This document shows positions 7,070 through 15,672 of a DNA stretch of 64,000 nt, piece by piece. Within the stretch, counting starts at the first letter, position 1. Each line of letters opens with the position of its first letter. The position numbers and the translations under genes are program-made. Location: NCBI RefSeq assembly GCF_002214185.1, contig NZ_CP022161.1:3409767-3473766 (forward strand), written 5' to 3'. This DNA is from Streptomyces capitiformicae. GTDB taxonomy: Bacteria > Actinomycetota > Actinomycetes > Streptomycetales > Streptomycetaceae. The notes below the pieces were generated by a model, which saw nothing but the letters and a program-made list of their open reading frames with translations, had not been told where the DNA came from and made no database searches.

Positions 7070-9136
7070 TTACGAGGTCGACGAAGTCGCGGTGGTGGTC
7101 ACGTCCGTGAGCTTCCAGCGCTGGTTGGAGCCGGAGTTGGGCCACCAGATGCCGACGCCGGCGCCCTCGCTGGTGGACTGGCCGGAGACGTCGGGGAGTT
7201 GGCCGGTGGCGGCGTTGACGAGGGTCCAGGTGCTGTCACCGGTGGTGGACATGATCCACTGGGCGGCGGTGTCGCAGCGGCCGTCGGCGGGCTCGGCGAC
7301 CAGGGCGCCGTCGCGGATGGCGAGGCGCTTGTCGCTCGCGGGGTCGGTGAGGACGTACCGCGTGCGGTTGCCGGCGGCGCCATGGCCGACGCGGTCCAGC
7401 TGCCACTGCGTACCGCCGTTGGCGGCGGACTTGATGACGAGGCTCTTGCCGTTGGCGCCGATGCTGAGGTCCTTGCCGCTCTGGACGCCGGTCAGCCGGT
7501 AGCTGTGGCCGTCCTGGAGCTCGGCCTGGTTCTTCGCGACACCGGAGACGCCCTTGACGAGGAAGCTCGTCACGGACTGGGCGGGGACCGTGACGGTGGC
7601 CTGCTTGCCGGTGACCCGGACCGGCTGCTGCTTGACCAGCTTGCCGTCGGCGTCGGTCACGACCGCGGTGACGGTCGCGCGGGACGAGACCTTGCCGAAC
7701 CTGGACAGGTCGAGGGTGACGTCGCGGGCGGCGGTGGTGCTGTTGACGTGGACGACGGTGGCCTTGTCGCCCCTCTTGGCGACCGCGGCGGTGCTGGAGG
7801 TGTCGTTGGTCTTGATCAGCCGGTCGCCGGGCTTGATGTAGTGGGTGAAGTTACGGGCGGTGTCGAACTTGGTGTTCGTGTAGATCGGGCACGTTTCGAG
7901 GGTGTCCGCGGAGTCGCAGCCGAACGACAGCTGGATGGAGCCCCAGTTTCCGCCCTTCGCGGACTCGCCGCCGGGCTTCATGTTGTCGTAGTCCTCGACC
8001 GGCTGCCAGAACACCCAGGCCTTGGGCTCCAGTTCCCGCAGGTCGTCGACCATGCGCTGGGCGAGGCCCAGGCCGGGCCGCATGTCGGTGAAGCTCTGCC
8101 CGTCGCCCCAGTCGCCCTCGACCTCGCTCATCCACAGCGGCTTGTCGGCGGCCTTGGCCAGGTCGCGCACGGTGGTGCGCTGGCCGGTGCCGTACGTGTG
8201 GACGTTCATCTGGCCGACGAGGTCGCGCACTTCCTGGGGGTACGAGTTCCAGTTGGTGGCGAAGATGCCGGGGTTGGTCTCGTCCATCGCGGAGATCTCC
8301 GCGTGCGTACGGGACTTCTCCAGGACCGGGCCGAGCTCCTTGATCACCTTCTGCTGGAGCTCGGGACCGATGTGGGCGCCCTCCTGGCGGCCCCCCGTCG
8401 GCTGACCGTCGGCCCCCAGCTTCGTACCCCAGTAGTCGGTGTTCGGCTCGTTGAACGGGTCGAGCGTGTCGACCTTGATGCCGTGCGCCTTCTCCAGCCG
8501 CTCGGTGGCGCCCACCAGATACTTGGCGAAGTCGTCGACGGACTCCTCCTTGAGCTGGTCCTTCGAGGAGTCGAAGCCGCCGGAGACGTAACCGCTGACC
8601 GTCATGAACCACGGCGGGGAGTTGCTGAACGTCTCCCAGTGGTTGATGTCGTTCTTGATGCGGTCCACCCACCAGCGCTGGGTGGCGTCCGCGTTCTTGT
8701 TCCAGTCCTTCTTGTCGTCGGCGCTCCACCAGTCGACGTCCTCGCGGGTGGTGCCCGCCGGCGCCTTCCACCAGCCCTCGACCGCGCCGCCCGCACGGAG
8801 GTAGTCCTTGACGTCCGGGGCGTTGCCGCCGCCGATGTTGTAGCGGGCGATGTTCAGGTTGAGGCCGTCCTCGCCGAAGAGGAGGTCGGCGAGCTTCTCC
8901 CGTATCTCGGGCGGGTAGTCGCCGGTGGCGTTGGCGAACCACACCAGGCTGGTGCCCCAGCCCTCGAAGCTCTCCCCCTTGTAGGAGGGGTCGGGCCGGA
9001 CGGTGACCGAGGCGCCCGCCGCGGCCGTCTCGGCGTACGCGACCGGCAGGGAGGTGGTGGCCATGACGGTCCCGGTCGCGAGGGCGGTGACGCCGATGGC
9101 CCCGAGGAGCCGTCTCGTGCGGGTGCGGTGTGCCAT
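7070..9136 (-). CDS. Secreted GH30 glycoside hydrolase with ricin-type carbohydrate-binding module
   Basis: A 688-residue exported enzyme. Residues 1-36 are a signal peptide ending AYA. The catalytic barrel runs to about residue 430 and starts with YKGESFEGWGTSLVWFAN. The acid/base is probably E230 in DPFNEPNTDYW and the nucleophile E338 in WMSEVEGDW. This pattern resembles bacterial endo-beta-1,6-galactanases of GH30, which cut arabinogalactan side chains; the exact substrate is inference. A beta-sandwich follows, then a ricin-B-like module from about 550 (QWQLDRV, QWIMSTT and NQRWKLTDV repeats). ATG 9136 has a GGAG site and begins the signal peptide. It is divergent from a LacI-type regulator across a palindromic operator, so it is probably sugar-induced. 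Confidence 0.92.
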   Translation of the reverse strand: MAHRTRTRRLLGAIGVTALATGTVMATTSLPVAYAETAAAGASVTVRPDPSYKGESFEGWGTSLVWFANATGDYPPEIREKLADLLFGEDGLNLNIARYNIGGGNAPDVKDYLRAGGAVEGWWKAPAGTTREDVDWWSADDKKDWNKNADATQRWWVDRIKNDINHWETFSNSPPWFMTVSGYVSGGFDSSKDQLKEESVDDFAKYLVGATERLEKAHGIKVDTLDPFNEPNTDYWGTKLGADGQPTGGRQEGAHIGPELQQKVIKELGPVLEKSRTHAEISAMDETNPGIFATNWNSYPQEVRDLVGQMNVHTYGTGQRTTVRDLAKAADKPLWMSEVEGDWGDGQSFTDMRPGLGLAQRMVDDLRELEPKAWVFWQPVEDYDNMKPGGESAKGGNWGSIQLSFGCDSADTLETCPIYTNTKFDTARNFTHYIKPGDRLIKTNDTSSTAAVAKRGDKATVVHVNSTTAARDVTLDLSRFGKVSSRATVTAVVTDADGKLVKQQPVRVTGKQATVTVPAQSVTSFLVKGVSGVAKNQAELQDGHSYRLTGVQSGKDLSIGANGKSLVIKSAANGGTQWQLDRVGHGAAGNRTRYVLTDPASDKRLAIRDGALVAEPADGRCDTAAQWIMSTTGDSTWTLVNAATGQLPDVSGQSTSEGAGVGIWWPNSGSNQRWKLTDVTTTATSSTS

Positions 9137-9249
9137 TCGAGTACTCCAACTCTTCCACGTGCCGCGCGTCCCGGCGCGACACGAGAGATCGGGGCCCGCG
9201 AGGGTGCGGTTCGGTGCGGTTCGTTCGCTCTCGATGGTCTTGTACGAGA

Positions 9250-9269
9250 GAATGTTTACGTAAACATTC
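9250..9269. promoter_or_regulatory. 20-bp perfect palindrome, LacI-type operator
   Basis: GAATGTTTACGTAAACATTC is a perfect dyad with a central CG step, the classical shape of a LacI/GalR operator. It lies 114 bp before the glycanase ATG and 108 bp before the regulator ATG, so it can control both. Confidence 0.85.
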
Positions 9270-9329
9270 ACTCGCGCGATGTCTACACTGTCCGAATCTC
9301 GGCGGTCAAGCAGTCCTTCCCGGTCACTT

Positions 9330-9374
9330 CCGGGGAATCCGGGGAGTCTGGGGAAACCGGGGAAACTGGGGAAC
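9330..9374. repeat. 9-bp tandem repeat, five copies, before the LacI gene
   Basis: Five imperfect copies of C(C/T)GGGGA(A/G)(T/A/C) end 3 bp before the LacI-type gene start. The last copy supplies the GGGGAA ribosome-binding site, so the array holds multiple possible Shine-Dalgarno-like sequences. Confidence 0.85.
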
Positions 9375-9377
9375 GCG

Positions 9378-10499
9378 ATGAACAAGGGGGACGACGCCGA
9401 CAGAGCGGCTGACGGCGACAGCGGGACGGACGAGGGCGCCAGGACGAGCACCGCGCCCACGACGAAGCAACGCGCCGCCCGCCCCCGCCAGGGCCCGTCC
9501 ATGGGTGACGTCGCCCGGCTGGCCGGTGTGTCCGCCCAGACGGTCTCCCGGGTCTCCAACGGATTCCCGGGGGTGACCGAGGAGACCCGGCGGCAGGTGC
9601 GGGCCGCGATGCGGGAGCTGGGCTACCGGCCCAACAGCGCGGCGCGGGCGCTCCGCCGGGGCGAGTTCCGCACGCTGGGCGTGATCACCTTCTCCCTGTC
9701 CACCATGGGCAACATCCGCACCCTCGACGCGATCGCCACATCCGCCGCCCGGCAGGGGTACGCGGTCACGCTCCTGCCCGTCGCGGTCCCCACCCAGGAC
9801 GAGGTGAACGGCGCCTTCTCCCGCCTGGGCGAACTCGCCGTCGACGCCGTCATCGTCATCCTGGAGACCCATCTGCTGGACGCGGCGACGGTCTCCCTGC
9901 CGCCCGGCGTCCCGGTCGTGGTCGCCGACTCGGACGCCGGTGACCACTACACCGTGGTCGACACCGACCAGGCGGGCGGCGCGCGCGACGCCGTACGCCA
10001 CCTCCTGGACCTCGGGCACGGGACGGTGTGGCATCTGGCCGGCCCCGAGGACTCCTTCGCCGCGCAGCGCCGGGCCAACGCGTGGCGCGAGACGCTCACC
10101 GAGGCGGGCAGGACCCCGCCGCCCCTGGTACGCGGCGACTGGTCGGCGGAGTCCGGCTACCGGGCCGGGCTGCGGCTGGCCGACCGGCCGGACTGCACGG
10201 CGGTCTTCGCCGCCAACGACCAGATGGCCCTGGGCCTGCTCCGCGCCCTCCACGAACGCGGACGCGAGGTCCCGGGCGACGTCAGCGTCATCGGCTTCGA
10301 CGACATTCCCGAGGCTTCTTCGTTCCTTCCGCCCCTCACCACCATCCATCAGGACTTCGCGGAGGTGGGGAGGCTGTGTGTGGCGGGCGTCCTGACCAAG
10401 ATGCGCCAGGACCTGCCGGAACACGGCACGACCCTCGTCCCCACCCGCCTGGTACACCGCGCCAGCACGGCACCGCCGCCGGCCCGCCTCCTCCGGTAG
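9378..10499 (+). CDS. LacI-family transcriptional regulator
   Basis: A 373-residue LacI/GalR repressor. After a disordered 40-residue lead, the helix-turn-helix reads MGDVARLAGVSAQTVSRV (about 42-59), then the hinge ELGYRPNSAARALRRG. The periplasmic-binding-like effector domain follows (TLGVITFS to SVIGFDDIP and LTTIHQDFAEVG). It should bind the palindrome at 9250-9269 and release it on binding a sugar made by the divergent glycanase. The ATG at 9378 follows GGGGAA; a later ATG at 9501 would start right at the DNA-binding helix and is less likely. Confidence 0.93.
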   Translation: MNKGDDADRAADGDSGTDEGARTSTAPTTKQRAARPRQGPSMGDVARLAGVSAQTVSRVSNGFPGVTEETRRQVRAAMRELGYRPNSAARALRRGEFRTLGVITFSLSTMGNIRTLDAIATSAARQGYAVTLLPVAVPTQDEVNGAFSRLGELAVDAVIVILETHLLDAATVSLPPGVPVVVADSDAGDHYTVVDTDQAGGARDAVRHLLDLGHGTVWHLAGPEDSFAAQRRANAWRETLTEAGRTPPPLVRGDWSAESGYRAGLRLADRPDCTAVFAANDQMALGLLRALHERGREVPGDVSVIGFDDIPEASSFLPPLTTIHQDFAEVGRLCVAGVLTKMRQDLPEHGTTLVPTRLVHRASTAPPPARLLR

Positions 10500-10690
10500 G
10501 TCATCGCAGGCGGTCGGCGGCGCGAACGCGGGCTCGGCGTCCGCCGGCCGCTGCCGACACCCGGCCACCAACAGCACCACGGCCGAACAACGCGCCCTTG
10601 GATCACCCGTACGAGCTCGGCATGCCGTTGTCAGTGGCCCCGGCTAGTCTCCGCAGAAGTGACTGTCCGCCCCTTTCAGGGAGGGTCTCG

Positions 10691-11104
10691 ATGGCCTCAC
10701 GACTCAATCCGTACATCAGCTTCGACGGTGACGCCCGGCAGGCGATGGAGTTCTACCAGGAGGTCTTCGGCGGCACGCCGGCGCTGAACACCTTCGGGGA
10801 GTACGGCCAGCCGGACGCACCCAACGCCGACAAGATCATGCACGCCATGCTGGAGACGCCGAACGGCTTCACGCTGATGGCGTCGGACACCCCACCCGGC
10901 ATGCCGCACAACGCCGGGAACAACATCACCGTGAGCCTGAGCGGCGACGACGACACCGAGCTGCGCGGCTACTGGGAGAAGCTGTCGGAAGGCGGCTCGG
11001 TGTCGGTCCCCCTGGAGAAGCAGATGTGGGGCGACGTCTTCGGCATGTGCACGGACCGGTTCGGCACCCCGTGGATGGTCAACATCAGTCAGGCGCAAGG
11101 CTGA
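10691..11104 (+). CDS. VOC-family (glyoxalase/PhnB-like) protein
   Basis: A 137-residue single-domain protein of the PhnB / 3-demethylubiquinone methyltransferase-like branch of the vicinal-oxygen-chelate superfamily. It opens LNPYISFDGDARQAMEFYQEVF and ends with TDRFGTPWMVNIS, both hallmark stretches of the branch. Proteins of this kind are small cytosolic enzymes or binding proteins of mostly unknown substrate. A GGAGGG site precedes the ATG. It appears monocistronic. Confidence 0.9.
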   Translation: MASRLNPYISFDGDARQAMEFYQEVFGGTPALNTFGEYGQPDAPNADKIMHAMLETPNGFTLMASDTPPGMPHNAGNNITVSLSGDDDTELRGYWEKLSEGGSVSVPLEKQMWGDVFGMCTDRFGTPWMVNISQAQG

Positions 11105-11383
11105 TGGCGTAAGAAGGCGGGCGGCGCGCCGAAAAGAGCACCCGGCGCCCCGAACTGTTCCGAGGCATCGTCGGGGGGCACGCTGGTTCGCCGAGATCAC
11201 CGCCCGGCTGTCCCGCGCCGCCGAGGCGCGGACGTGCATGCTCCAAGGGGCGGGACGCATCACCCAAACCACCCGTGCCGGTTCCGGTAGTTGGGGGATC
11301 CTCCCCCATGTCCCCGCGCCGATCGGTGCCCAGGATGGAGCACGGCAAGACCGGCTCGTATCCATGACGGGACAGGAGGAGCG

Positions 11384-12007
11384 TTGAAGGACGCAACGCG
11401 CAAGGGGTTACAGGCCGCGGTGACGGCCACGGTGTTGGGCGCGGCGATGGCGCTGTCGGCCGGACAGGCACACGCCGCCACCGGGGTGACCATCGACTCG
11501 AACTACATCAGGGTCACCGCCGTGGACGGGAAGCGGAACGAGCTCTTCATCACCCGGTCCGGCAACTCCGTCAGAATTGACGACAACGGCGACACCGTCA
11601 CCGCGGGCGGCGGCTGCACCCGGACCGACCGCGACACGGTCGTCTGCCCGTACGACGGCCGCACCCTCCTCGTCAACGCCAAAGACCTCGGCGACACGGT
11701 CCTCGTGCGGGGCAGCCTGCCCTCCGAGATCAACGGCGGCACGGGCGACGACATCCTCACGATGGGCGTGGACGTCACCGCGCAGACCTTCCTGAACGGC
11801 AACGCCGGGCACGACACCATTTTCGGCGGCCCCGCGCGGGACAACATCACCGGTGGCGCCGGCGACGACACCATGTTCGGCAGAGACGGCAACGACCGCA
11901 TCGACGCCGGCGACTTCACGCCCGGCAACGACCGCAGTTACGGCGACGCGGGCAGTGACGTCTGCACAGGTGACGTCAACGACCTGCGGGACGGCTGCGA
12001 GAGCTGA
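11384..12007 (+). CDS. Secreted calcium-binding repeat (RTX-like) protein
   Basis: A 207-residue exported protein beginning at TTG 11384, chosen because an AGGAGG site lies 4 bp upstream and a signal peptide starts there (ends near GQAHAA). The mature part has beta-rich sequence followed by glycine/aspartate-rich nonapeptide-like repeats (GGTGDDILT, GNAGHDTIFGG, GGAGDDTMFGRDGND), the parallel beta-roll that binds Ca2+ in hemolysin-type proteins. It ends with a Cys-containing tail (DVCTGD, GCES). No enzymatic domain is present, so a structural or adhesive role outside the cell is inferred. The 279 bp before it (11105-11383) hold nothing I can identify. Confidence 0.85.
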   Translation: MKDATRKGLQAAVTATVLGAAMALSAGQAHAATGVTIDSNYIRVTAVDGKRNELFITRSGNSVRIDDNGDTVTAGGGCTRTDRDTVVCPYDGRTLLVNAKDLGDTVLVRGSLPSEINGGTGDDILTMGVDVTAQTFLNGNAGHDTIFGGPARDNITGGAGDDTMFGRDGNDRIDAGDFTPGNDRSYGDAGSDVCTGDVNDLRDGCES

Positions 12008-12113
12008 CCCCACACCGATGGGGTCACACCGAAGGGGTGCCGGGCTCATGGGTTCATGGGTTCATGAGAAGCGCCCGGCACCCCGTCAGTTCATGCTCAC
12101 TTCCTCCGTGGAC

Positions 12114-12266
12114 TCAGCCGCCGAACGTCACCACCAGCCTCCCGTCCGAGGCGAAGGACCAGCCCAGCGCGCCGGAGTACGACGAGCAGCGCGACCCGTT
12201 CGTACCGGACCAGAACTGGTTGGAGCTGTCGGAGTTGCCGATGATCCGGTCGTTCGTACCGCTGGT
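12114..12266 (-). pseudogene. C-terminal fragment of an unidentified secreted protein
   Basis: Reading the minus strand to the TGA at 12114-12116 gives a Ser/Gly/Asn-rich end (NSDSSNQFWSGTNGSRC, then LVVTFGG). It has no start codon and the frame is lost near 12266, where a fragment on the other strand begins. The composition is that of an extracellular domain. I do not recognise the family. Confidence 0.4.
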
Positions 12267-12283
12267 GTGGCGGCGGCGCAGTC

Positions 12284-12439
12284 GTCAGCGACCACACGGG
12301 GAAGACCCACGTCGGTAACGTCCTCGCCAAGCTGGGCCTCCGCGACCGTATCCAGGCGGTGATCTGCGCATACGAGACGGGCTTGATCGCCGCCGGCGAC
12401 GACACCGGTACTGGGGCCGGTGCTGGTGAAGGTCGGTAA
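12284..12439 (+). pseudogene. LuxR/NarL response-regulator C-terminal fragment
   Basis: Fifty-one codons read VSDHTGKTHVGNVLAKLGLR then DRIQAVICAYETGLI, the recognition half of a LuxR-type helix-turn-helix and the usual end of a NarL-type regulator. No receiver domain or start precedes it, so the gene is truncated. Its TAA stop lies inside the left arm of the inverted repeat at 12434. Confidence 0.75.
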
Positions 12440-12529
12440 TTGGCAGATTTGTCTCAGCTGCATGTCTCATATAGAGCGATTTGTCCGGTATGAAACGGTG
12501 TGCCGGTGAGACGGAACTGCCAATTACCG
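12434..12529. repeat. 96-bp MITE-like element with 23-bp terminal inverted repeats
   Basis: The ends CGGTAATTGGCAG...TCTCA match in inverted orientation at 20 of 23 positions, around a 50-bp centre with no gene. The inner end sequence ATTGGCAGTTCCGTCTC recurs exactly in another short inverted repeat at 38850-38915. A small non-autonomous transposable element is the likeliest reading; a hairpin terminator is the alternative. Confidence 0.65.
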
Positions 12530-12706
12530 GCGCCGGACGGGATCCCCCGGGTGGGGGAGGCCCGGGGGCGGGTTCCTCCCCCGCGTGGGCGAGGGAGTGG
12601 GGGGAATCCGGGCCGGGAGACCGGCCGTGCTGGGGATCCGCTGAAAGCCGCTGGTCAGAAGGATGGGGCTCATCACCGACAACGGCTCGCATCCACGGAG
12701 TTGACC

Positions 12707-13664
12707 ATGAGGAGCACGACCCGACCCGCACGCTGCCCGCCACCACCCTCGCCCCCACCCACACCCCAGGTCACCAACCCCGCCCTCGAATCCGCCATAG
12801 CCGGCCTCCCCACCGCCGACGCCACCGCCGCGCTCGTGCGGGTCGGCGGTAGTGAGGGAACCTGACGGGGCAGTTCGGGCGTACACGACCTGGTGACGAA
12901 CCGGTCGGCCGATCCGAACACCCGCTTCCGGGCCGGTTCCGTGACCAAGGGGTTCACGGCGGCCGTCGCGCTGCAGCTGGCCGCCGAGGGCAGACTCGAT
13001 CTGGGCCGCGCCGCCCGCTCAGAGCCCGAGTTCGCGCCGGGCGAGCAGCAGCACTACCTCAACATCGGGTACACGATCGCCGGTCTGCTGGTCGAGCGCG
13101 TGACAGGTGACTCGTACGAGAACCAGGTCTCCCGGCGGGTGTTGAAGCCGCTGGGGCTGCGCGGCACGTACTACCCGGGGACGAACCCGCGCATCGTCGG
13201 ACCGCACAACCACGGCTGCCAGCGGATGAAACGGGACGACTGGACGACGGGACGACGGGACGACCGGGCTGCGGGACGTCACCGTGTGGGGGACGACGGA
13301 CGGCTGGGCGGCCGGTGCCATCATCTCGACCACGGCGGATCTGGAGCGGTTCACGAACGCCCTGTTCCAGGGGCGGATCGTGCGGCGTGGGCCGCCGCTG
13401 GAGGAGATGTTCACGCTGCCGCAGGTGACGGACTTCAAGACCGGCGCCCCGGCCGCGTACTCCGTCGGCCTCTCGATGAAGAAGCTCGGCGGCCGTGAGG
13501 TCTGGGGCAAGACGGGCGGCCGCTGGGGCTACACCACGGTCATCGCCTCCACCCGCGACGGCTCCCGCACCCTCGTCTACAGCGTCAACGCCACGGATGC
13601 GAAGGGGCAGGACATGAACAAGGTGGCTCAGAGTGTGATGGTGGCGACCTACGGGAGGACGTAA
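12707..13664 (+). pseudogene. Serine hydrolase (D-Ala-D-Ala carboxypeptidase-like) pseudogene
   Basis: The gene is broken in at least three ways. From ATG 12707 the frame stops at a TGA (12863-12865) where relatives have Trp (GGSEGT then RGSSGVHD). The frame continues in register with the catalytic GSVTK motif. The segment between LDLGRAARS and EPEFAPGEQQ lacks the roughly 40-60 residues that carry the conserved LLNHTSG region. After HNHGCQRMKRDD a frameshift in a GGGACGAC repeat tract (about 13240-13275) moves the code to another frame (WGTTDGWAAGAIIST to VMVATYGRT). The signal peptide is also poor. No functional enzyme can be made. Confidence 0.88.
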
Positions 13665-13738
13665 ACCGTCCGGTAACTTCCTTGATTTCAAGGGTAGTTG
13701 ATCGTATGGGAGTAGGCCACCCCGGTTAGCATCGGGCC

Positions 13739-14794
13739 ATGCTGAGGTGTCGGAAGCATGACAATTTCGCGAGTGCCCTGGCGGACCTTCCCCGTGATCC
13801 CCGAGCCGACGACTATCCGATGCCGACCGTCCCGTACGGGTGGTACGCGGTACTCCGCAGCGCCGAGTTACGGCCGGGCAAGGTCGTCAACCTGCACTAC
13901 TTCGGGCGGGCGCTCATCGCGTTCCGGGCGAGCGACGGGCAGGCGGCCGTACGGGACGCGCACTGTCCCCACTACGGCGCCCATCTCGGCGTCGGCGGGA
14001 AGGTGGTGGACGGGACGGTGGAGTGCCCCTTCCACGGGTGGCGGTTCGGGACGGACGGACGGTGCGTGGAGGCGCCGTTCGCGGTCCGGACGCCAAAGGT
14101 GTCGATCGGCGGCTTCCCGGTCCGGGAGCACAGCGGGCTCGTGTTCGTGTACGCCGGGCCGCCGGGGGAGTCGGCGGCGGATCAGACGTCGCAGGGGGAG
14201 TCGGCGGCGGCCGAACCGGCGTGGGAAGTGCCGGAGATACCGGAAGCGGTGTCCAGGGAGTTCGCCGCGCCGGTCGACGACACCTGCACCGCGCGCATCC
14301 ACATCCAGGAGATGCGCGAGAACATCGTCGACGAGTCGCACTTCCACTTCATCCACGGCCAGGCCGAACCACCCGTCCAGGACTGGCGGGTGGACGGCCC
14401 GTTCGCGGAGGTGCGGGGCCGGATCCGGCGGCGGGTGTTCGGCTGGGACGTCGACAACACCTTCGACGCGTTCATGTACGGGCCGGGGGTGATGGTCGTA
14501 CGCACCCACGGCCCCGTCCTCTCGGTGACCGCCGTCGCCCTCTCCACACCCGTCGACGACCGGACGAGTGAGCTGCGGATGCTGTACTACCTCCGCAAGC
14601 CCGCCCGGGCCCCGTTCCTGACACCGCTGTTCAAGCTCCTCTTCCGGAGAGAGGCGCTGGGCGAGGTGCGCGAGGAGGTCAGGATCTGGGACCACAAGAT
14701 CCACCGGGCGCGGCCCGTACTCCTCACGCACGAGAAGGGGATCAAGGCGCTGCGGCGCTGGTACGCGCAGTTCTATCCGCCGGGGCTTCCCTAG
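13739..14794 (+). CDS. Rieske non-heme iron oxygenase
   Basis: A protein of up to 351 residues. The Rieske 2Fe-2S cluster is bound by C-x-H (CPHYGAHLG) and C-x2-H (CPFHGWRF). The mononuclear iron site is NIVDESHFHFIHG. The layout resembles Rieske oxygenases that act on sterols or hydrophobic rings (KshA or cholesterol 7-desaturase-like), with electrons from a separate ferredoxin reductase. It lacks transmembrane segments. Start is uncertain: ATG 13739 gives 27 residues before MPTVPYGW, ATG 13820 is a reasonable alternative, and neither has a strong ribosome site. Substrate cannot be told from sequence. Confidence 0.9.
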   Translation: MLRCRKHDNFASALADLPRDPRADDYPMPTVPYGWYAVLRSAELRPGKVVNLHYFGRALIAFRASDGQAAVRDAHCPHYGAHLGVGGKVVDGTVECPFHGWRFGTDGRCVEAPFAVRTPKVSIGGFPVREHSGLVFVYAGPPGESAADQTSQGESAAAEPAWEVPEIPEAVSREFAAPVDDTCTARIHIQEMRENIVDESHFHFIHGQAEPPVQDWRVDGPFAEVRGRIRRRVFGWDVDNTFDAFMYGPGVMVVRTHGPVLSVTAVALSTPVDDRTSELRMLYYLRKPARAPFLTPLFKLLFRREALGEVREEVRIWDHKIHRARPVLLTHEKGIKALRRWYAQFYPPGLP

Positions 14795-14919
14795 CGAGGC
14801 CTGGACCGACAGCCGCAAGCCTTTGGTGGGCGAGTTCGTGTTCCCTCATGGCGTCGACGTGAGCCGGTGCCGCAGGCACTGAGTGCACCCCATACCCCGT
14901 CAGGGGTGGGGGGCTGGCG

Positions 14920-15486
14920 TCAGTTGGAGAAGGGGACGGCGTCGGCCGGGTCGGCGTGCCAGTTGGTGGCGATGGGGCGGTCGACCGTGACGGTGCGGGG
15001 GAGGTCGAGGGTGACGAAGTTGATCTCGTCGCCCAGGACGGAGAGGTGGATCTTCTCGAACTGCCTGCCGCTGTCGTTGTCGGTGGTCTTGGGGTTGATG
15101 CCGGCGTAGGCGACGGTGTTGCCGGAGAGCTTGAGGGTCTCGCTGACGCTGTGCTCGGCGGGGGACAGCTCGGTGTCGGCGGAGGAGCCGAAGGACGCGG
15201 AGGGGAAGACGCCCTCCAGGTAGCAGGTGATGCCGGGCAGGGCCTTGGCGGTGACGAGGAGGTAGCCGCCCGCCTGCGGCTTCTCGCTGATGGTGAAGGT
15301 CAGGTCGTTGGTTCCGCAGGCCTGCCCGACGTCGCTTCCGCTGTCGGCGGTGACCGTGGCGGTGGAGGTGGCGGTGGAGGTGGCGGTGACCGTGGCGGTG
15401 GCGGTGACCGTGAGGACCGCTCTGGGATCGGGCGATCGGCCGGACATCGCCCTCGACGACGACGGTGACGGTGACGGTGACGGCAT
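14920..15486 (-). CDS. DUF4232-like protein with repeat-expanded N-terminus
   Basis: A 188-residue protein. Residues 55-188 resemble DUF4232 exported proteins: CGTNDLTFTISE, then ITCYLEGVFPSASF, and a closing strand. Relatives normally start with a signal peptide or lipobox, but here residues 1-54 are Ser-Pro repeats followed by a Thr/Ala/Val run encoded by GGTGGC-type tandem repeats (15350-15410). The export signal may have been lost by repeat expansion or frameshift, or the start is wrong. Function unknown. Confidence 0.6.
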   Translation of the reverse strand: MPSPSPSPSSSRAMSGRSPDPRAVLTVTATATVTATSTATSTATVTADSGSDVGQACGTNDLTFTISEKPQAGGYLLVTAKALPGITCYLEGVFPSASFGSSADTELSPAEHSVSETLKLSGNTVAYAGINPKTTDNDSGRQFEKIHLSVLGDEINFVTLDLPRTVTVDRPIATNWHADPADAVPFSN

Positions 15487-15619
15487 GGTCGTCTACCACA
15501 CTCCGGAGGGCCCGTACGTCACGCAGAAGGTGAGCGCTCGACTGATAAGCCGAGGCGGGACGTTCGGGCGACGCGCCGACGTGCCGACGCGCGTGGCCTT
15601 GGCAGTTCGGCCACCCGCG

Positions 15620-15650
15620 AGAGGGCGCCCTCGCTTGGAGGGCGCCCTCT
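15620..15650 (-). terminator. Hairpin terminator
   Basis: A 13-bp perfect stem (AGAGGGCGCCCTC) with a 5-nt loop lies just past the stop of the secreted-protein gene at 15673. Confidence 0.8.
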
Positions 15651-15672
15651 GCCAAGCCGATCGGGCTTGGCG

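Noticed and set aside
7199..9412. Long open plus-strand frame opposite the GH30 gene
   Set aside because: Shadow of the GC-rich minus-strand gene; Val/Gly/Ala-rich composition with no family resemblance, while the minus strand carries a signal peptide and catalytic motifs.
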